A stretch of DNA of 11,237 bases from JABWBR01 sp036741235 (GTDB taxonomy: Bacteria > Bacteroidota > Bacteroidia > Chitinophagales > Saprospiraceae): NCBI GenBank assembly GCA_036741235.1, contig DAINSQ010000152.1, positions 1-11,237 of the forward strand, in the 5' to 3' direction. Both the position numbers and the translations under genes were made by a program. Numbering within the stretch: the first letter of the stretch is position 1; each line of letters begins with the position of its first letter. Of the stretch, positions 7,838 to 11,237 are shown piece after piece. The notes below the pieces were generated by a model. That model was given only the letters and a program-made list of their open reading frames with translations. It searched no databases and had not been told where the DNA came from.

Positions 7838-8245
7838 TCACGACGATTTTTTCATTTGCCTTTGAAGCGCGTTAACTTCTTTCAAAGCTTCGTTGAGCTT
7901 TCCTTCCAGCATTTCGAGTTCTTCCCGGGTCTGCGGTTTGTAATTGGCTTCCAGGGCTTTTTCCATTTCTGCAATCCATTCCTTGGCGTATTTCAGTTCT
8001 TCAAATATTTCAACGTCAGGTCTATCCCCAAGGGTTGTAGTGAATGCTGTCAAGATTGTAGTAATGGGGGTTGCGCCCCTGCAGGCATACGTTTTCGTAT
8101 TAACCATCTGGCACCATTGCGAAATGAGCCTGGAACAACCCATGTAACAAACATGAGCCGTCAATTCAGTCAACACCCCCGTTTGGGTACGTTCTTTCAA
8201 ATCCGTCACGGAAATGATGAGGTCTTTTAATTTGAACGATTTCAT
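7838..8245 (-). CDS. Putative RiPP (lanthipeptide-like) precursor protein, copy 1, internal Cys/Thr-rich core
   Basis: This 135-residue protein has three parts. Residues 1-12 (MKSFKLKDLIIS) are nearly identical to its neighbour copy and look like a leader recognition segment. Residues about 18-75 are rich in Thr and carry all four Cys (33, 37, 45, 55), with a Thr-dense stretch (TPITTILTAFTTT, 59-71) after the last Cys; this looks like material for thioether rings. Residues about 79-135 are charged and predicted helical (ELKYAKEWIAEMEKALEA, KPQT, EGKLNEALKEVNAL) and are conserved in the copy. It has no signal peptide. Its TGA is two bases from the next ATG, so translation is probably coupled to the HopA1-like gene. 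The precursor role is inferred from operon position, Cys/Thr content and paralogy. It could instead be an unmodified helper protein. Confidence 0.65.
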   Translation of the reverse strand: MKSFKLKDLIISVTDLKERTQTGVLTELTAHVCYMGCSRLISQWCQMVNTKTYACRGATPITTILTAFTTTLGDRPDVEIFEELKYAKEWIAEMEKALEANYKPQTREELEMLEGKLNEALKEVNALQRQMKKSS

Positions 8246-8274
8246 GGCTTAAGGTTTTTTGCAGTTAATAAATC
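8246..8274 (-). promoter_or_regulatory. Conserved 5' leader of precursor copy 1
   Basis: Read on the minus strand, the bases before the ATG of copy 1 share GATTTATTAAC, a CAAAAACC-like run and AGCC next to the start with the 5' flank of copy 2 (8731-8758). About 23 of 29 positions agree by eye, although this is non-coding. It probably contains the translation initiation region; no strong Shine-Dalgarno sequence is present. It also marks how far the gene duplication extends. Confidence 0.5.
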
Positions 8275-8319
8275 AATAACAATCACTCACTCAGACGCAA
8301 TTAATTGTTTGCCATCGTT

Positions 8320-8730
8320 TTATTTTTTGAGCGATCTGACAAACGCTATTGCCTCGTTGAGTTTGGATTCTACTTGTCCGATATCCTCTGCTGTTTGAGG
8401 AGTCAGAAGTGCCTCGTACGCTTTTTCCAATTCGACGGCCTCAATTCTCATCTGTTTAATATCATTAAGCACATCGACTTCATCAAAATCAAATACCCAA
8501 TCGGGTTCTGGCGAGGCTGCTGCGCATACGGAAGGTGTTCCACCACAATAATTATCGAGAAGTGTATATCGGCAATATTCAATCGGTGTCGGTCTACACA
8601 TGAGCGGAGAAATTTTTGAAAAAACCTTCGTACACGGCAAGCAAAGCGTGCGCAATCTTATCGTTATGACAGTAGTCTTTTTAGCTCCCTCCATCGAAAT
8701 GACGAGATCTTTAATTTTGAACGTTTTCAT
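8320..8730 (-). CDS. Putative RiPP (lanthipeptide-like) precursor protein, copy 2, internal Cys-rich core
   Basis: This 136-residue paralogue of the next gene is the first gene of the minus-strand operon. Residues 1-12 (MKTFKIKDLVIS) and the C-terminal helical part (ELEKAYEA, TPQT, ESKLNEAIAFVRSL) match copy 1. The middle (about 17-75) does not align with copy 1, except that it too is rich in Cys and Ser/Thr. It has six Cys at 30, 33, 45, 53, 62 and 69 and none elsewhere, with Ser/Thr between them, including CLPCT and YCGGTPSVC. An acidic linker (EPDWVFDFDEVD) separates the middle from the helical end. Conserved flanks around a divergent Cys-rich centre fit a modified-peptide precursor whose core has diversified. 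The spacer to copy 1 is 74 bases with no hairpin terminator seen. Confidence 0.65.
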   Translation of the reverse strand: MKTFKIKDLVISMEGAKKTTVITIRLRTLCLPCTKVFSKISPLMCRPTPIEYCRYTLLDNYCGGTPSVCAAASPEPDWVFDFDEVDVLNDIKQMRIEAVELEKAYEALLTPQTAEDIGQVESKLNEAIAFVRSLKK

Positions 8731-8758
8731 GGCTGGCGGTTTTTGTTGTTAATAAATC
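8731..8758 (-). promoter_or_regulatory. Conserved 5' leader of precursor copy 2
   Basis: This is the matching 5' flank of the first precursor gene, with the same GATTTATTAAC and A-rich run followed by AGCC and the ATG. Upstream of 8758 the two flanks stop resembling each other. The promoter of the operon should lie further up, in 8759-9230, but I could not identify a convincing Bacteroidota -33/-7 pair. Confidence 0.45.
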
Positions 8759-8950
8759 GACATACACGCAAGTGTGTACATTGCTATAAATCAACACTGT
8801 TTCATGCGAAAAAGGAAAATCTGTCGCTTCCGGCAACTTTGGTTTTTACATCTTATTCGACGAGTAACATGCGATCGTAGACTTCAAATCGTCGCTTTAC
8901 GGCAGGAGTTCTTCGAGGTATTCGGCTGTACAATAATTATTACAGGCCGG

Positions 8951-9340
8951 GGTGCTATACCCGCGCGCCCAGGCATAAGCCAAACTCCAAACCGGGCGGT
9001 GCGAGGTATAAACTCCCGCTCCTGGCATTAGTGCAAATTATATATTTTTTTACTGAAAACAGCAATGACGTTTGTCAGCAATCAGGGTAGATTCTCCAAA
9101 AAAGTCGATACTCAATTTTTTATTCGACAAAGTTTTTTATTTTGCATAATATATTTTATTATTGTTCCGTTATAAGCCATAATATACTATTTTACCTCAG
9201 TTTTTTTTATCAACCCTGTAAAACAACCAATACCATGACCCACCTTCCAAAGCCAAAAACCTCTCCTGAGCGTTCCGCTGTGTTTTTTCCTGTTTGTCGA
9301 GGTGTTAGATTATCTGGGTAACAAACCCCGCGCCTTATGG
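8951..9340. repeat. Three related GC-rich repeat units
   Basis: Units at 8951-8979, 9003-9031 and 9317-9340 share a pattern like GGTA..AAC(T)CCCGC(G/T)CC followed by GGCAT.AG in the first two; the third keeps AAACCCCGCGCCT but diverges after it. The second can fold as GCGAG/CTC-CGC around a TATAAA-containing loop (9001-9019). They stand out from the AT-rich surroundings and look like decayed copies of an interspersed genomic repeat. Similarity is imperfect and judged by eye. Confidence 0.35.
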
Positions 9341-9396
9341 TATTACACATAGCCAGGGGCAACCTGAATCCTCTATCAAACTAAGACCCGGTTCAA

Positions 9397-9805
9397 ATGA
9401 AGCCGAACAAAGAAAACCGCCAGGAATCCCGTTCACCGGAAGCTACTGCAAACAAAAGCAGCCAAGCTAACGGCAATGGCGCTTCCGAGTCCCCAAAAAC
9501 AAGTCAGACCTTTCAGGCGCCAGCGCTTTCGCTGCCTAAGGGGGGCGGGGCGATCCAGGGAATCGGTGAAAAATTCCAGGCGAATCCGGTGACGGGCACG
9601 GGCTCTATGAGCGTGCCGATCGCGATGAGTGCGGGGCGTGGTTTTGCGCCTCAGCTGGCTTTGAGTTATGATTCGGGAAGTGGAAACGGCGTTTTCGGTC
9701 TGGGTTGGGATGTGGGTTTACCGGGCATAAGCCGAAAAACCCAAACAGGACTGCCGCAATACGACGGACTACCCCGCTACGAGGATGCTTTCGAGAGCGA
9801 TGTGT
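9397..9805 (+). CDS. SpvB/TcaC-type toxin-complex protein, N-terminal part (interrupted by N run)
   Basis: The first 136 codons of a large gene are read before the N run. Residues 1-45 are polar, low-complexity and rich in Ser, Asn, Gln and Lys, with no signal peptide. From about residue 46 the sequence follows the SpvB/TcaC N-terminal domain of toxin-complex B components: LSLPKGGGAIQGIGEKF, NPVTGTGSMSVPI, GRGFAPQLALSYDSG, GVFGLGWDVGLPGISRKT and LPQYDGLPRYEDAFESDV. In Tc toxins this protein forms, with a C component, the cocoon that holds the toxic Rhs C-terminus. In Bacteroidota such genes often also carry Rhs repeats and a variable tip. The ATG at 9397 is the only start giving this N-terminus. 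The continuation is at 10019, in a different frame. Confidence 0.88.
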
Positions 9806-10016
9806 NNNNNNNNNNNNNNNNNNNNNNNNNNNNNNNNNNNNNNNNNNNNNNNNNNNNNNNNNNNNNNNNNNNNNNNNNNNNNNNNNNNNNNNNNNNNNNN
9901 NNNNNNNNNNNNNNNNNNNNNNNNNNNNNNNNNNNNNNNNNNNNNNNNNNNNNNNNNNNNNNNNNNNNNNNNNNNNNNNNNNNNNNNNNNNNNNNNNNNN
10001 NNNNNNNNNNNNNNNN
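9806..10016. other. Assembly gap (211 N)
   Basis: All 211 bases are N. The coding frame before the run uses codon starts of remainder 1 modulo 3, while the frame after it uses remainder 2. The run length is therefore not the true number of missing bases, or a frame error lies beside it. From memory of SpvB-like proteins, about 100 residues usually separate the ESDV and DKGN motifs, more than the 70 that would fit. Confidence 0.97.
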
Positions 10017-10018
10017 AC

Positions 10019-11237
10019 AAGGGCAACGTCATCCTTTACGAATATAAAAAGGAGGACGGCGCCGGACTGTCGCCCAAGCCCATTTACGAAAAGAACCGCC
10101 ATGCTTACGCCCAGACTTACCTGAAGCGGGTGTTGTATGGCAATACCGTGCCATATCAGGACGCCGCTTTTGCCGCTCAAAATGAATGGCTCTACTCCTT
10201 AGTATTCGACTACGGCGAACACTGGCAATCCGGCGATGCGAACACGCACTATGAGGAGCAATACCTATGGCCCCCGCGCCCCGACATCTTCTCCTCCTTC
10301 CGCTCCGGCTTCGACATCCGCACCTACCGGCTGTGCCGGCGCATCCTCATGTTCCACCACTTCGAGGCGGAACTGGGGGTGAAAAATTATTTGGTAAAAG
10401 CCACACATTTTGATTTCGAAGAAAACCCCATCGCCACGTTACTCAAGTCGGTCACGCATACCGGTTACCGGATAGACGAGCAGGGCAACTATGTGTCCAA
10501 ATCCTTCCCACCGGTCACTTTCGCGTATTCCCAACAAAAGATCGACGAGGGCATTTACAGCATCCCCGCCGAAGACCTGCCCAATGTGCCGCAAGGCATC
10601 GACGGGCAACAGTACCAGTTCAACGACCTGTACGGCGAGGGGATAAACGGCATCCTCAAACAAAACGGCACGGCCTGGTATTACAAGCGCAACCTCGGCG
10701 ACGGCCGCTTCGGCCCACAGGAATTGTTGGCGGAAACGCCGTCCCTGTCAGCCGGCGCGCAAGTGCAGATCACCGATTTCGGCGGCGACGGCCTGACCGA
10801 CATGCTGGTACAAACCGGCGATCTCAACGGCTACTTCGAGTTGTCGGAAGAAGGCGAATGGTCACATTTCCGGCCCTTTGCGCACCCGGTCAATTTCAGC
10901 TTGAACGACCCGGCCCTGCGCATGATCGATCTGGACGGCAACGGCATGCCCGACCTTATGATTACCGAAGACGACTGCTTCGTGTGGTACCCCGCCGATG
11001 CCCGCGACGGCTACAAGGCCGCCCGCCGGGTAGCCAAAGCCCTGGACGAGGAGAGCGGCCCCCGCGTCGTGTTTAACGAAGCCTTCCAGACCATTTTCTT
11101 AGCCGACATGAGCGGCGACGGGCTGACCGACATCGTGCGCATCCGCAACGGCGAGGTGTGCTACTGGGCCAATATGGGCTACGGGCGGTTCAGCGCCAAG
11201 ATCACCATGCAGGGCGCCCCGCATTTCGACCTGCCCG
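10019..11237 (+). CDS. SpvB/TcdB-type toxin-complex protein, middle part (continues past window end)
   Basis: This is the continuation of the SpvB-like gene, open for 406 codons to the window edge and therefore partial at both ends. It opens with KGNVILYEYKKEDG, a conserved SpvB segment, then RLCRRILMFHHF and HTGYR. It passes into the TcdB-toxin middle/N-terminal domain, where FG-GAP/VCBS-like calcium-binding blades are visible: DFGGDGLTD (10775-10801), DLDGNGMPD (10928-10954) and DMSGDGLTD (11105-11131). The segment LNDLYGEG-like FNDLYGEGINGILKQNG near 10620 is a further blade of the beta-propeller. Rhs/YD repeats and the variable toxic C-terminus would be expected downstream of the window. 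It contains no start codon of its own that fits the family, so it should be joined to the part at 9397 rather than annotated alone. Confidence 0.88.

Larger units (their letters stand above)
8731..9396. other. Divergent intergenic region between RiPP operon and toxin-complex gene
   Basis: These 666 bases separate the minus-strand operon from the plus-strand SpvB-like gene and must hold at least the operon promoter. The part near 9040-9230 is very AT-rich (13 G/C in the 60 bases 9121-9180, including TTTTGCATAATATATTTT), which suits promoters. The part at 8941-9031 is sharply GC-richer and carries repeat units. Open frames here are short (28-85 codons), lack family features and overlap the repeats, so I call no gene. 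Confidence 0.6.

Noticed and set aside
8762..8779. Small palindrome-like ACAC...GTGT sequence upstream of the precursor operon, considered as an operator
   Set aside because: The stem is only about four bases, and no second copy or regulator gene is nearby.
8897..9028. 43-codon minus-strand frame ending in CNNYCTAEYLEELLP, considered as a third precursor
   Set aside because: It lacks the conserved MK(S/T)FK start and helical C-terminus, and most of it overlaps the GC-rich repeat units, so the Cys pattern is probably chance.
8774..9031. 85-codon plus-strand frame
   Set aside because: It has basic, unstructured composition, no recognisable family, and ends inside a repeat unit.
9235..9321. 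28-codon plus-strand frame starting MTHLPKPKTSPERS
   Set aside because: It is very short, with no family or partner and no supporting initiation signal beyond a plausible ATG context; it could be the remnant of a gene but cannot be supported.
9705..10180. Open frames on both strands spanning the N run
   Set aside because: They are produced by unread bases translated as X; only the SpvB frames at 9397 and 10019 carry family motifs.

Overview
The window looks like Bacteroidota DNA, probably from the Saprospiraceae/Chitinophagia side and from a draft or metagenome assembly (it contains a run of N). I infer this from A-rich, Shine-Dalgarno-poor sequence before most start codons, heptamer repeats between genes, an exported GH5-type mannanase beside a cytoplasmic cellobiose/mannobiose 2-epimerase, and RiPP precursors beginning MK(S/T)FK(L/I)KDL. 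No rRNA, tRNA, CRISPR array or recognisable transposase gene is visible.

Left part (1-4238, + strand). Three GC-rich genes in one orientation: an aldo/keto reductase, an N-acylglucosamine/cellobiose 2-epimerase family enzyme, and a secreted glycoside hydrolase (GH5-like, with an FnIII domain and an unassigned C-terminal domain). Together they suggest beta-mannan or glucomannan use: the hydrolase cuts polysaccharide outside the cytoplasm, the epimerase converts the reducing end of the imported disaccharide, and the reductase acts on a sugar or aldehyde. A heptamer repeat lies directly before the first gene and a G-run tract covers the stop codon of the second.

Middle part (4294-8730, - strand). 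A compact four-gene operon of lower GC that looks like a lanthipeptide-type RiPP cluster. In transcription order it has two paralogous Cys/Thr-rich precursor-like proteins, a HopA1-like protein that may be the lyase, and a fused enzyme with a PqqD/RRE-like N-terminus, a Ser/Thr kinase domain and a LanC-type zinc cyclase domain. The fused enzyme would phosphorylate Ser/Thr and cyclise. Its N-terminus is too short for the usual phospho-Ser/Thr lyase domain, so elimination would be done in trans by the HopA1-like protein. The precursors are odd: the Cys-rich segment is internal, between a conserved 12-residue N-terminus and a conserved helical C-terminus. No transporter or leader protease is in the window.

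Right part (8731-11237). A 666-base divergent intergenic region holds a very AT-rich stretch and three related GC-rich repeat units. It is followed by the start of a large SpvB/TcaC/TcdB-type toxin-complex gene on the + strand, which runs off the window. A run of 211 N interrupts this gene and the reading frame differs on the two sides, so the N count is not the true gap length, or there is a frame error.
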